Assembly (NCBI RefSeq): GCF_001625305.1
Contig: NW_017802991.1
Coordinates: 211,906-275,905 of the forward strand
Origin: Branchiostoma belcheri
Taxonomy: Eukaryota; Chordata; Leptocardii; Amphioxiformes; Branchiostomatidae
Reading direction: 5' to 3'
Length of the DNA stretch: 64,000 bases
Every line of letters starts with the position of its first letter. Position 1 is the first letter of the stretch. Below are positions 13,101-22,700 of this stretch, one piece after another. The notes beneath the pieces are model-generated. The model made no database searches. It saw only the letters and a program-made list of their open reading frames with translations, and was not told where the DNA came from. A program made the position numbers and the translations under genes.

Positions 13101-16100
13101 CATCTGTAGTAACAGAATTGCAGAGTTCTGTGTATTTTACTTCTTTACCCAAGTCTGTAATGTATCATGTGATTTTCTGATGGTTTGCTTTGTATTTCAT
13201 TCCATTTCAGCTTTCTGTACACTCCAGTTTAGATAATTCCAGGAGTGCATTTTACTGGCTTACGTTGCGGTAGAGATCTGAGTGTTTGTTTAGATGTGTT
13301 TTCTCAGCAGGATGGCAAATATACTTAGTAGCACATCACCTGGTAGAATACCTTATAATCATAAGAAGAAGGGTGCCTCATGGCATCTGAAATGTTTGTA
13401 AATTTGTATCAAACTTTTGTCCACTGGCAGAAAAAATGAAAAAACTAGAGTTCGGAGGACTCATGCCTTCGACAGTGTGATATTGTTTTGGTGGGTGTTG
13501 TGTGTATGTATAGTGTAGGCTTTTTGAAGATGATTATTATCGTAGTTATAGTGGTCAGAGAGTCTTTTTGTGAACGAAGCAACATACTATTTACCTAGCC
13601 TGTACCATGTCTTTCTACAGAAATACGGAATGTAGAATTCGTCATTTGGTACAGGGGTGACTTGAGCATATGCTCAAAGAATGACATTTGCAACTTTGGC
13701 ATACATCACTTGAAAATGGTGTGAAACAGGTCTTTTGTGCTATTTTCAGACAAAAATGTACATTTTTGGCTCCTGTGACCTAATATTACAACCAAATGAC
13801 CTAAAATTTGGTATAGGAGTGCCTTTGACGAATGCCCAAAGAACTATATTCACATTTTTGGTAAACACTACTTTGAATTTGTTTAAAATAAGTTTTTTCT
13901 GCTCTTTCCAGACAAACTGCTTTTACAGTACAGATCGCGGGATAAGCATAATCGGGATTCGGGATTTTGTGGGATATCCCGCGGGAGTTTGCGGGATATC
14001 CCGCGGGAGATTACGGGATCTCCCGCGGTATTCTTTCGGGAGGCCTGTCGTGTCCCGCGTACCGCGTAGCGAAAAAACTTGGTGCGAGACCCCGAGGTCT
14101 ACCGCGGCTCCGAACGCCGATGGCGGCGTGCCAAATGTTTATTTTTACGTCCTGCCGGGCGAGCTGTGCCGGGCCGACGGAGTCTGACACCAGTCAACTT
14201 TGCTACAGTTTTTATTAAATGGTGGTGAAGCACAGGAATGTACGAAAATAATGTGTATAATGTGTTTTCCACGCAGTTATATTTAAACTGCTATTTTTTT
14301 TTCAAAGCTATTGTTCAGCGCAAACTTTAAGAAACTACCGTGAATGAATACAATGTAACGTGTAGTAATCCCTTCGTCTCCGGTGAATTCGGCAAGACTC
14401 AAGTTACCAAGAAATATAAATTATGAGGCGTACCGGCAGTATTTTGTGGTTGTTGTGTTTCATAATCTTGTAGCTGTTGAGGTCTTCTCATGGTTAGCTT
14501 GCGTCAAGAAGTCTCCGTATTAGTATTAAGAACTGCGACAATTAAAAGCTTGCCCATCAAAATCCCGGGGCGTGCGTCCCTCCCCCCCTCCCCAAAAACT
14601 CTTGCATCATATATAACAACGACCATGTCCATAATTTCATGCTATCACCCTGAAAGCGAAGTACTCCCACACGGCTGGCAAAGTTTCTTTCGGTAGGAAA
14701 ACATTCTACTTCTGTCAGCTGCGGGGTCAGCCAGCTAGATGAAAACGGAATCGATTTTTTAACAGAACAACGCTATAACGTAGCGCCCGTCCAAGACACG
14801 GGAGAACCCGAAAAATAAATAAACACGGGAGAACCCGATCTAAACGTGTTTTTATGCAAAATTTGACGCAGATTAATTCGTTCTCAGACCATAAAACTTG
14901 AAATTCACTCGGTACACTCCGTGGAACTAGCCTCCTCACATGTGAAAACGTTGTTTTGGGATCAACTCTTTGAGGTCGCAGAACACAGTATTAATGGGTG
15001 ACCCCCGGGGTCTATGACGCGGGTATAGAAAGTAGTGCAGACAGACCTCTTGCATCCTGGCTAAAGCGACTTATGTGAGAGGTAGCCATGAATGAACTGC
15101 ACTGTGTGGTAAGGAAAGGTATCGGCTTGTACACCGTATGAGTTGGATTGTGAAGATTTCCCTGTTCGTGTATAAATGCGTGGCATTATGCAACAACGTT
15201 CCAGGGTGAGCCGGCTGCAGTTCCGTTGACCCCGGTTGAGGGCCAAATCAAAGTGGTCGTCATTATGTTAAAAAACGATAGCTTTTTTTTTAGAATATAC
15301 CGTATATTTCAACATCTAAATTGGCCGTGATTGTCTAGTGCACCCTACTATAATTTTTACCGCGTCGAAGAGAGTCACCTCGGGGTGCTTCCATCATGCT
15401 AACTGCCTGGAATTTCATACTTGGGGTTGCTGGTGTCTTTTCCAAATTAAAAGTGACCAGTGTTACTACAGTAACGTACGGACCTCCCACGACGCCCATT
15501 TCCGAACTTGATCTTGCTATCGTCAACGGTAACTTGCTCGCAAAAAATCGTGAACATCCATTTAAAGATTCTCGAGTTATCTTGTACACAAGAAAAAACA
15601 CAAAAAACAAAGGTCAACTGCAGTGACATAGAAACCCCCACGGGGCCCATCTTTGAACTTGACCTCGGCATTCTCAACGGTAACTTGCCCACTAAAAATC
15701 ATGAACATCCATTTAAGGATACTCGAGATATCCTGTACACAAGGAAAAAACACCAAAAACCAAGGTCAATTACAGTGACGTAGGAACACCCCACGAAGCC
15801 CATTTTTGGCCTTGACAATGGCCACCCCCAAGACAACTGCCTGCCAAAGATCGTGAACCACGGACCATGCCTTCAAACTTTACCGTGCATAATCTACAAA
15901 ACAGGCTGAAAGTGATTTCATAGCCTTCTCGTCGAAGGCAAATAGTAATTTAACATTGTCTGGACTCTTGCATCATGTAATGATACATTGTACATGCACA
16001 TGTAGGTAGGTTACATTAAAGTCTAATAATGAAATTTGCATCCCTGCAAGGTTTTTGCCAACTTGGGTGACACCCAGTACCTGTATCAAGACTTGGTCAT

Positions 16101-19100
16101 AATAACAACAATAGCTTTTGTCAGTGAGTATCATTTTATTACATCAAACGTGACATTGTAATTTATCACACTGTTTACAACATTTTTGCTCCTGTTTCTT
16201 CCTCAGTTGTAGTCTTCCATTTCAGTTGCTGTTACCTTGTTATTTACAGAATCATTCTCTATCTAACAAAAAGGTCATGTTTCATGGTACTGGTAGTCAA
16301 ATGATCATCATGTTTGTTTCTCACCTGTACTACTGTATGGCACGACTCAGGAAGTTTTGGATGGCTTAGTTTGTGTAGCTTACTGACTCAGAAAGCATGT
16401 TCTTCCATATTTTAGTGAGCCGTAACTCAGCATATCCAAAGCTGGTACGGCAGCGGCCACCAACTAGTCTCCTGAGGCCCCCTATCCTGTTTTCTGTGAT
16501 AGTGCAGATCGCCATTCAGTTGGCTTTCCAGCTTGGGGCTTTCTACTTTCTACTAGCACAGCCCTGGTGAGTGGAGTGAATGTCATGATCATGATTAGTC
16601 CTCACTTTTATGGCAACTTTTGTGTGACAATTTTTTCTTTTAAATTATGAAGCATTTGGAAGTTCATTCCTTCAACAGATTCTGTTTATAATTTTACAAT
16701 GATATATGGTTATACACATAAAAGGTATTTGAGGTGACACACATTATTGACATTTCCAAACGTGCAATTTAGGGTGCAATTTAGGTGCAATTTAGGGTGA
16801 ATGGGTGAGTGAGTGAGTGAGTGAGTGAGTGAGTGTGTGGGGGAGTGGAGGAGTGAGTGGGGGAGTGAGTGAGTGAGGGGGTGAGTGGGGAGTGAGTAAG
16901 TGGAAGAGTGAGGGAGTGGGGGAATGATTGGGAGACTGAGTGAGGGAGTGAGTGAGTGGGTGGAGGAGTGAGTGGGGGAGTGAGTGAGTGAGTGAGTGGA
17001 AGAATGTGTGAGGGAGTGAGAGGGAGAGTGAGTGAGTGAGTGAATGGGTGAGTGAGTGACTAAGTCGAGGAGTGAGGGGGTGAGTGAGTGAGTAGAAGAA
17101 TGTGAGTGAGCAAGTGGGGGAGTGAGTGAATGGGTGAGAGGGTGAGTGGGTGAGTGGAGGGGTGAGTGAGTATATTGAGTTATAGGAAGAGTGAGGGAGT
17201 GGGTGAGTGATTGGGAGAGGGAGTGAGTGAGTGAGTGAGGGAGTGGATCAGTGAGTGAGTGATTCCTAAGTGACTGAGTGAATGAGTGGGTGGGGGATTG
17301 ATGTATATTTCACACATGTAGAGTGAGTGTACCACATGTACATGTCCCACATGATGCCTCTCTGTTGTACTGTATGATTCCAGGTTTGTGCCATGGGAAG
17401 ACTACAGACTCTGTAATGATGGCAGCATGAACGTCACAGTCAATACAACAGACATCAATGCCACGGTGGGCCCCACCTTGAAACCCTGCACTGTGGACTA
17501 TGAAGATGAAAGTGATCAAGGAGTTTGGACCTATGAAAGTGCTACAATGTTTGGGATAGCAACATTCCAGTATGCAACACTAGCCTTCGTCTTCTCCAAA
17601 GGAAAGCCATTCCGACAACCTGTTCACACAAACTGTAAGTAGGAAACTGAATTATGCAATGTCATGTAAGTGAAGTTGGATGTCTTGAAACTAGTTAATA
17701 TAATATTTGATCATCCTGTATTAAACAAACCCATTTCAAATGATATTTTTGACATCACTAAGAAACGAGAAGAAGCTGAACCTTTGTATTAGTGTAGTTT
17801 AGAGCTGTTTGTACTACAAACATGTATATTAACCTTTCATCTGTTCACCTGTACTTTAACACGATAAGGCATGAATGTACAATAAAGATTATTATTATTA
17901 TTAATATTCCTATAATTACTTTCATGATCTCCATATGCATGTAAGATTGGAAAGGGCTACCAGTAATTTGTAGACAATCAAGCTGACAATTTCATTATAT
18001 AGTTTAGGAAAATGCAGATGATTTCGGATGAAAATGATGCAGTTGTGCCTTGTTAGGAGTGCAAAAAAATTCAAAGCAGTCATTTGGAGTGAAATATTTG
18101 CTTGCAAATGTTACCCATTTGAGTTAGAACAAGTTTACAATGTTCATAATGATTGTACATTTCCTTGTAGGGTTGTACATGTTGGACCTGATCATCCTGA
18201 CTGCTCTCAATGTGTGGCTTTTGCTCTACCCAACTGAGCCTGTTGCTTATTTTATGGAGGTAAACTTTGTGTCGGTTACATGTACTAATGAGCATGTGGA
18301 TGACAGTTAGGCCACACCAATTTAATTTGTTGGTTCTCGGATTTTTTCAGAAAAAATATGAAGCGACAGGGAAAAAAAATAAATAAAAACAGGTCCGGTC
18401 TAGGCATCCTATTATAGGCTTAAATGCTACAAAATGAGCCATGAAGTCAACACAAAAGGCTGGGTTAAACTTTAAACATTGAATTTTGAACTTTTAATCA
18501 AACCACTGCAATGATAGATGGGAACAGGCATGTTTGTGTATGTATGGGTTGTGTTCAGCACAAGGGACAGGCATGTTTGTCTATGTATGGATTGTGTTCA
18601 GCACCAAGGACAGGCATGTTTGTCTATGTATGGATTGTGTTCAGCACCAAGGACAGACATGTCTGTGTATGTTTGGATTGTGTTCAGCACCAAGGACAGG
18701 CATGTTTTTCTATATTTGTGTTTTGTTCAGCACCAAGGACAGGCATGTTTGTCTATGTATGGGTTGTGTTCAGCACCAAGGACAGGCATGTTTGTTATGG
18801 GTTCACCACACCACGAAGTGGTGTGGTGAAACCATATTGCTTTTTCTGGTGTTTCTTCTTCTTCTTCTCCTCCTTCTTCTCCTGCCATTTTTTAAATGGA
18901 TTCAGCTTCTTCATTTTAGGGCCTAAGGTCCTGAAATTTGGTATGGAGGTACAGTGGGCAAATACCCCTAGGCGTTTTTTAAATTTTTGTGATACAGGCT
19001 TTTAGAATGGTTTTATTTGAGTTTTTTGGCTGTGTTATAGCAAATGTATTACTGTGTTAGTGTGCCATGTTTACCACGTTTGGGTATGAGTCATCACAAT

Positions 19101-22100
19101 GGAATGCAGGGCATCAACCAATAGGCATGCAGCTTTCCTCTATTCTTCTTGCTGATTGGCTGTTGGGATTTAACTTGATTAACAACTGCACAGAGCATTT
19201 CCACCTGCACAGAGCATTTCTTGCTGATTGGCTGTTGGGATTTAACTTGATTAACACCTGCACAGAGCATTTCCATACTGACAGTATGTCTTTATTCAAG
19301 TGTTTTGGTAGGTATTTCAAGCTTTCCTGCTCCAGCATTGGAATGCGGGGCATGAACGTTATTTTTATTCTGAAAATCAACAGTTTGCATTATGCAATTA
19401 AAAATCCTAACCAATAAAGTAGGGAATAGCTATCCAACTGTTGTTTTAGTCGTATGTTAGTTCATATTATAGTTATATCAATGTAAATCATTGTTTTCCC
19501 TTGTGTTTCTCATTCTTTCCCTGCCATGTCGTAAAATGTGGTGAACCCATCGCTGTATTTGCTCCAAAGCAAATATTGGCCTTTCTAGTCTATATTTGTG
19601 TTTTGTTTAGCACCAAGGACGGGCATGTTTGTGTATGTATGGGTTGTGTTCAGCACTAAGGACAGGCATGTTTGTGTATGTTTGGATTGTGTTCGGCACC
19701 AAGGACAGGCATGTTTGTCTATGTATGGATTGTGTTCAGCACCAAGGACAGGCATGTTTGTGTATGTTTGGATTGTGTTCAGCACCAAGGACAGGCATGT
19801 TTGTCTATGTATGGATTGTGTTCAGCACCAAGGACAGGCATGTTTGTGTATGTTTGGATTGTGTTCAGCACCAAGGACAGGCATGTTTGTGTATGTATGG
19901 ATTGTGTTCAGCACCAAGGACAGGCATGTTTGTGTATGTATGGGTTGTGTTCAGCACCAAGGACAGGCATGTTTGTGTATATTTGTGTTTTGTTTAGCAC
20001 CAAGGACAGGCATGTTTGTGTATATTTGTGTTTTGTTTAGCACCAAGGACAGGCATGTTTGTGTATGCATGGATTGTGTTCAGTACCAAGGACAGGCATG
20101 TTTGTCTATGTATGGATTGTGTTCAGTACCAAGGACAGGCCTGTTTGTGTATGCATGGATTGTGTTCAGCACCAAGGACAGGCATGTTTGTCTATGTATG
20201 GATTGTATTCAGCACCAAGGACAGGCATGTTTGTGTATGCATGGATTGTGTTCAGCACCAAGGACAGGCATGTTTGTGTATGCATGGATTGTGTTCAGCA
20301 CCAAGGACAGGCATGTTTGTGTATGCATGGATTGTGTTCAGCACCAAGGACAGGCATGTTTGTGTATGCATGGATTGTGTTCAGCACCAAGGACAGGCAT
20401 GTTTGTGTATGCATGGATTGTATTCAGCACCAAGGACAGGCATGTTTGTCTATGTTTGTCTATGCCACAACACTAGGGACAGGCATCAAGAAAAAAGATC
20501 CATTGACAGATTTTTTAGTTAAGCTACACACATACAATTGACAGTACAGTACAATTGGAAAAAGAAACAGGTGGACTATTTTTGAACATGACCTACATTT
20601 CGAAAATGGCTACCCACGTACCAATGATGAAAAAAGATCACCCACAAATATTCCATTTCTAACGTTGACCTGCAAACCCTTCTGATGAAGCTTCACTCAC
20701 TTCTACATTCTACAGCTCTCCCAGTTTCCTGACTTCACCTTCCGCCTGTGGCTACTTGTTGGAGCTGCGGCAAATTTTGTGATATCCTGGCTGACTGAGG
20801 TGGGCATGCTGTTGTCTTATTATTGCAAACATTGTACGTTAAATACAGTGGAAGACGAAATGCATTTTATCTCAAATTTTACCCTCTATAGCAATGAACG
20901 AAATGAAGTCTTTGAGGTAGCCTCCAAATTCTACCCAAACTTTCACACATATACAAATGAAAACTACTCTCCTCTTAACATCCGAAAGCCCACAAATAGA
21001 TAGATAGAATAGATAGAATGGTTTATTTCAAATTGGAAACTCCAGACATACACAATTTCAATTACCATCACATTGACAACAGACTCGCAGGCAGCCATAC
21101 TGGCTGCCTGAATTGCTCCGAGGTCACAAAATGTCATTAAAATATGGGTATTATTGTTAAAAATTATTACATATTATTAAATATTGTTAAAATTTATAAA
21201 TCGTAAAATACTCCTCTGCTTTAGAAAATGGATTTATAGTCAATATACATGTTAAACGTTACGCAGTAAAAAAAGGCTGTCGTAAAACATTTGCAACAGA
21301 TTACTCTTACATTGCCGTTTTAGAGTTATTAAGTAACTTAACCATGTATGGTAGTGCGCTGTTTCTAAAGCGTTCGGTTCTTGTTCTAAAACAGTCAATC
21401 TGGTTACTGGACCGTGTTGTACGTCCACTGATGTCCCCACGGCGGGGAGGGAACCAATGCCGGTAGTCGGGAGATTGTAAGAGTTTTTTGGCAAAAGTCA
21501 AGCAGAGGTGGTCTCGCCGTCGTTCCAAAGTCTCGAGGCCAAGTAGGAGACAGGCGTCAGCATAGTTTGTGTAGTTTTTGCCAAGGATAGTTCTGACGGC
21601 ACGGCGTTGGATTCTCTCCAGCTGGTTACGTTGTGCTTGTGTAAGGCCTGGATGCCACGCTGGTACTGCGTACTCACACACTGGTCGGACGTAGCTTGTG
21701 TAGATTGTGAGTAAGTCCTCTATAGATAATCGGAAAGTCTTCAGTTTTCTAAGTAGGAACAGCCTCGTGCCGCCTTTCTTCACCATGTGTTCCACATGAA
21801 CGTCCCATCTGAGGTCAAATTACAAAAAAATTGGATCCTTTGTCTTCCTCTGTCTTCAAAAAAGAAGTCAAACCCAGTAGTTTTTACTAGTAGTTTCTTA
21901 GTAGTTAGTAGTTCCACGTGCACTAATTATCTGTTTTTATATCAAATGTTTCTTCTGTTCATGCAATTAGCCCTCGGGCATGAATTTGCAATAAAAGTTA
22001 TTATTATCTGATGTGTTTTGTACGGTGTTGTAACCTTAACATGTTGTCAAGATCTCAGCATTTGAACTTAATGGTGCAATAAATATTCATCTTCTTCCCT

Positions 22101-22358
22101 CTTACTGCATAGGTACTGTTAGCAGACAACAATGCTCTCTGGAAGTGGCTAACGTCTTCTTACCACAAACACCACAAGAAGAAGTACCAGATTTTGCGAG
22201 AGGAGCTCCTTTATGATAAAGACTATGGCCTGCCAGTCGGGGTTATACGTCCCCAAGGCACAGGAAAAGAAATCAATTCCAATGTTGGTCATGTTGGAGG
22301 TACACGTAGTGGAAGTATTGATGAAAGTGATGATATGGAGAATTCAACATATTTGTAA
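1112..22358 (+). CDS. ATP13A3: P5B-type cation/polyamine transporting ATPase, ATP13A3-like (3' two thirds, 19 exons)
   Basis: The spliced reading frame gives 822 codons plus stop, without frameshift, over exons 1112-1158, 2656-2906, 3828-3972, 4653-4763, 5766-5919, 6533-6653, 7008-7132, 7859-8046, 8415-8519, 9204-9283, 10467-10509, 11090-11199, 12535-12631, 16051-16123, 16416-16566, 17384-17634, 18171-18259, 20716-20799 and 22113-22358. It shows the P5B signature VPPALP in M4, the phosphorylation motif [15 protein letters not shown] in the nucleotide-binding domain, MVTGDN, and CGDGANDCG before M5. Wording such as [14 protein letters not shown] and SKGKPFRQP is nearest to ATP13A3/4/5 rather than ATP13A2. 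Family members move polyamines out of late endosomes, lysosomes or recycling endosomes. Human ATP13A3 is about 1226 residues, so roughly the first 400 residues (N-terminal domain, M1-M2, most of the actuator domain) lie upstream of the window. The A3/A4/A5 assignment is by eye; this may be the single pre-duplication orthologue. Confidence 0.93.
1357..1756 (+). mobile_element. GGCC-type MITE, family B copy 1
   Basis: About 36-bp terminal inverted repeats beginning GGCCATGTTGATTTGATTAT and continuing into GGATGACATCC. Flanked by TAA/TTA, as for PIF/Harbinger-type 3-bp sites. Contains a ~100-codon frame shared with the next copy; not considered a gene. Confidence 0.8.
1760..2114 (-). mobile_element. 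GGCC-type MITE, family B copy 2 (inverted neighbour)
   Basis: Same element as 1357-1756, in opposite internal orientation and only 3 bp (TTA) away. It lacks the GATGACATCC subterminal block at its left end. Confidence 0.8.
2656..2906 (+). CDS. ATP13A3: ATP13A3-like exon b (M4 and phosphorylation site)
   Basis: Begins [13 protein letters not shown], crosses M4 with VPPALP (the P5B hallmark), then reads [17 protein letters not shown]. The phosphorylated aspartate codon is 2839-2841. The donor is CAG|gtacat and the exon ends after two bases of a codon. Confidence 0.93.
3828..3972 (+). CDS. ATP13A3: ATP13A3-like exon c (start of nucleotide-binding domain)
   Basis: Reads [13 protein letters not shown] and [12 protein letters not shown], both standard in ATP13A proteins. 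One base completes the codon from the previous exon, and it ends on a full codon at TGG|gtacta. Confidence 0.9.
4653..4763 (+). CDS. ATP13A3: ATP13A3-like exon d
   Basis: 37 codons, beginning [11 protein letters not shown] and containing the conserved VPTVVRPP string. The acceptor is ctgtag and the donor GAG|gtgcta. Confidence 0.88.
4889..5600 (+). mobile_element. Unclassified interspersed repeat F, copy 1
   Basis: Begins GACTAGAAAGGC and ends near a TTCACCAC...GTGGTGAA palindrome. An inverted copy, clearly the same sequence over several hundred bases, is at 18810-19592. Confidence 0.65.
5766..5919 (+). CDS. ATP13A3: ATP13A3-like exon e (nucleotide-binding core)
   Basis: Contains [16 protein letters not shown] and YTKGAPEMI, the ATP-binding KGAPE loop of P-type ATPases. 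Ends one base into a codon at ACCA|gtatgt. A MITE follows immediately downstream at 5951. Confidence 0.92.
5951..6311 (+). mobile_element. GGCCACACC MITE (family A), copy 1
   Basis: 361 bp with ~34-bp inverted ends starting GGCCACACCAATTTAATTTC and a perfect 3-bp TGA duplication (5948-5950, 6312-6314). PIF/Harbinger-like non-autonomous element. Confidence 0.85.
6533..6653 (+). CDS. ATP13A3: ATP13A3-like exon f
   Basis: Encodes [20 protein letters not shown] followed by [11 protein letters not shown], matching the GFRVIALA segment of the family. The donor is AG|gtaaga. Confidence 0.9.
7008..7132 (+). CDS. ATP13A3: ATP13A3-like exon g (P-domain MVTG)
   Basis: Reads [17 protein letters not shown] and [10 protein letters not shown]. 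The authentic end is G|gtaagg at 7133. The last part of this exon and its donor are copied six more times just downstream (7133-7438), so six further donors lie in the same frame. Confidence 0.9.
7133..7438 (+). repeat. Six tandem 51-bp copies of exon end plus splice donor
   Basis: Six exact-length 51-bp units follow the authentic donor. Each contains the exon's ATCAGAACTGTCATGGTAAC stretch and a gtaagg (last copy gtaaga) donor, at 7133, 7184, 7235, 7286, 7337, 7388 and 7439. The unit looks like the exon end with a 15-base in-frame deletion. Confidence 0.95.
7501..7811 (+). mobile_element. tRNA-derived SINE, copy 1
   Basis: A box-like TGGTGTAGTGG at 7511-7521 and B box-like GGTTCAATCCC at 7559-7569, then a shared body (GACGTTGTGCCCTTGGGAAA) and an A-rich tail at 7801-7810. 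A relative is at 47566. Confidence 0.8.
7859..8046 (+). CDS. ATP13A3: ATP13A3-like exon h
   Basis: Completes TGDN and continues [14 protein letters not shown] and VEVTALPP, as in ATP13A3. Ends on a full codon at ATG|gtaaag. Confidence 0.92.
8415..8519 (+). CDS. ATP13A3: ATP13A3-like exon i
   Basis: 35 codons, [20 protein letters not shown] followed by [16 protein letters not shown] cag three bases upstream offers a possible NAGNAG acceptor adding one glutamine. Confidence 0.88.
9204..9283 (+). CDS. ATP13A3: ATP13A3-like exon j
   Basis: Contains [17 protein letters not shown], the standard P-domain segment. Ends two bases into a glycine codon at GG|gtgtgt, a slightly weak donor. Confidence 0.9.
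9391..9830 (+). mobile_element. GGCC-type MITE, family C copy 1
   Basis: Ends GGCCACAGCGACTTAATTTT and its inverse, with GGATGACATCC blocks and GTGCGCGC words just inside. Related to the copies at 26339-26777 and 27933-28066. Confidence 0.8.
10467..10509 (+). CDS. ATP13A3: ATP13A3-like exon k (hinge motif, 43 bp)
   Basis: A micro-exon reading [14 protein letters not shown], the Mg-binding GDGxND hinge that leads to M5. Phases fit both neighbours. Confidence 0.92.
11090..11199 (+). CDS. ATP13A3: ATP13A3-like exon l
   Basis: Reads [20 protein letters not shown] and then PFTSK, nearly identical to vertebrate ATP13A3. Ends AG|gtatta. Confidence 0.93.
11371..11502. repeat. 132-bp near-perfect palindrome
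   Basis: GGCCTTGTGAAATGATTTCA at the left and its reverse complement at the right; arms of about 55 bp meet around a short AT-rich centre. Probably a tiny GGCC-type MITE. Confidence 0.85.
11704..12359. mobile_element. Non-autonomous DNA transposon with TA site
   Basis: Inverted ends ACAGGGGGTGCCCTAATTCC / matching inverse, flanked by TA on both sides. A third, internal copy of the GGGGTGCCCTAATTCCGA word is at ~11945. No transposase frame. Confidence 0.75.
12535..12631 (+). CDS. ATP13A3: ATP13A3-like exon m (M5)
   Basis: Encodes [20 protein letters not shown] and the rest of M5. Ends GGA|gtaagt. The next intron is 3.4 kb. Confidence 0.92.
13938..14030. repeat. GC-rich palindromic word cluster
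   Basis: GGGATATCCCGCGGGA occurs twice and GGGATCTCCCGCGG once, spaced about 22 bases apart; each word is itself almost palindromic. Confidence 0.7.
15445..15830 (+). repeat. Diverged tandem repeat, ~152-bp unit
   Basis: About two and a half units, each with AAGGTCAACTGCAGTGAC-like, CGGTAACTTGC, GAACATCCATTTAA and CTCGAG blocks. The units differ by many substitutions. Confidence 0.75.
16051..16123 (+). CDS. ATP13A3: ATP13A3-like exon n (M6)
   Basis: Reads [18 protein letters not shown] and then IAFV, matching the NLGD-Q-DL M6 region. Ends one base into a codon at A|gtgagt. Confidence 0.88.
16416..16566 (+). CDS. ATP13A3: ATP13A3-like exon o (M7)
   Basis: Contains [17 protein letters not shown] and the hydrophobic M7 ending FYFLLAQPW. 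The tryptophan codon is split across the next junction. Confidence 0.9.
16796..17290 (+). repeat. GTGA-type microsatellite
   Basis: Roughly 500 bases built from GTGA and related GGGA/GTGG tetranucleotides with many imperfections, in the intron before the lumenal-loop exon. Confidence 0.9.
17384..17634 (+). CDS. ATP13A3: ATP13A3-like exon p (lumenal loop and M8)
   Basis: Opens [10 protein letters not shown], has several N-glycosylation sequons (NVT, NTT, NAT) in the M7-M8 lumenal loop, then M8 and the conserved [10 protein letters not shown]. Confidence 0.92.
18171..18259 (+). CDS. ATP13A3: ATP13A3-like exon q (M9)
   Basis: Reads [20 protein letters not shown] (M9) and then [10 protein letters not shown]. 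The donor is GAG|gtaaac. The following 2.46-kb intron is mainly minisatellite. Confidence 0.9.
18310..18515 (+). mobile_element. GGCCACACC MITE (family A), degraded
   Basis: Left end GGCCACACCAATTTAATTTG and parts of the body match family A. The right end is lost at the start of the minisatellite. Confidence 0.55.
18527..18803 (+). repeat. 43-bp minisatellite, left block
   Basis: About six units of GGACAGGCATGTTTGT... with the ATTGTGTTCAGCACCAA core. Because 43 is not a multiple of 3 the array is open in all three frames on this strand; these frames are not genes. Confidence 0.95.
18810..19592 (-). mobile_element. Unclassified interspersed repeat F, copy 2
   Basis: Inverted copy of 4889-5600, inserted inside the 43-bp minisatellite. 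It has an internal direct duplication of ~74 bp (19137-19275) not present in copy 1. Confidence 0.65.
19595..20470 (+). repeat. 43-bp minisatellite, right block
   Basis: About 20 units of the same 43-bp repeat as 18527-18803. Variant positions (TATGTATGG, TATGCATGG, TATATTTGTG) are clustered, as expected from local duplication. Confidence 0.95.
20716..20799 (+). CDS. ATP13A3: ATP13A3-like exon r (M10)
   Basis: 28 codons, [19 protein letters not shown] then NFVISWLTE, forming M10. Ends GAG|gtgggc. A LINE fragment abuts the donor. Confidence 0.88.
20816..20998 (+). pseudogene. LINE reverse transcriptase C-terminal fragment
   Basis: Frame reads [20 protein letters not shown] then LYSNERNE, the Cys/His tail typical of LINE proteins (CxxC...E..HF). 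It starts 16 bases past an ATP13A3-like exon, so it is intronic debris. Confidence 0.65.
20999..21816 (-). pseudogene. CR1/L2-like LINE 3' end with RT C-terminus
   Basis: - strand frame from 21816 reads [44 protein letters not shown] and [17 protein letters not shown], then a stop at 21307. A 3' tail ends in ATTCTATCTATC-type repeats at ~21000. 5'-truncated. Confidence 0.85.
22113..22358 (+). CDS. ATP13A3: ATP13A3-like terminal exon
   Basis: Encodes the cytosolic C-terminus with a basic HKHHKKKYQ stretch and an acidic end ([12 protein letters not shown]), then TAA at 22356-22358. The family also ends soon after M10. Confidence 0.9.
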   Translation, partial: VLLADNNALWKWLTSSYHKHHKKKYQILREELLYDKDYGLPVGVIRPQGTGKEINSNVGHVGGTRSGSIDESDDMENSTYL

Positions 22359-22700
22359 CATTTTGGAATCAGCTGCATCTGACTGTGGATTTGTTTGGGT
22401 ATATGATGGCAGCATCTATTTTTACTTGCATTTCTGTAATACTGCTGTAATGTATTGTAACTGTCATTTACTTAGATCTGATATACATTGAAATTGTAAT
22501 GGCCGAGCCAAAAGAGCAATTGTACTGATTGAGTTTAACCATGGGGACAGTTCCTATTAGCTACTGTGCAGTACTGGTTGTTCCAGGATGACATTTGGTG
22601 TCTGCTATTGACGTATCTGTTTTTTTTCCCTTTCACTTCATATTTTTCATGAAAATATGTATGGACCAACAAATAAAATTGGTGTACGAAGTCATTTTAT
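22359..22700 (+). other. ATP13A3-like 3' UTR with poly(A) signal
   Basis: Sequence after the stop has no reading frame of note. An AATAAA hexamer lies at 22672-22677, about 315 bases past the stop, and is the first good poly(A) signal. The true cleavage site cannot be read from DNA alone. Confidence 0.5.

Larger units (their letters stand above)
12632..16050 (+). other. Long ATP13A3-like intron
   Basis: 3.4 kb between the M5 and M6 exons. Besides the GC-rich patch (13938-14200) and the ~152-bp repeat (15445-15830) it shows no recognised gene. A more GC-rich composition from 13.9 to 15.9 kb suggests an inserted element whose ends I could not define. Confidence 0.5.

Noticed and set aside
19598..20541. 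Long open frames coding a repetitive Cys-rich protein
   Set aside because: They are open in all three frames because the 43-bp repeat unit contains no stop; the array lies inside an ATP13A3-like intron.
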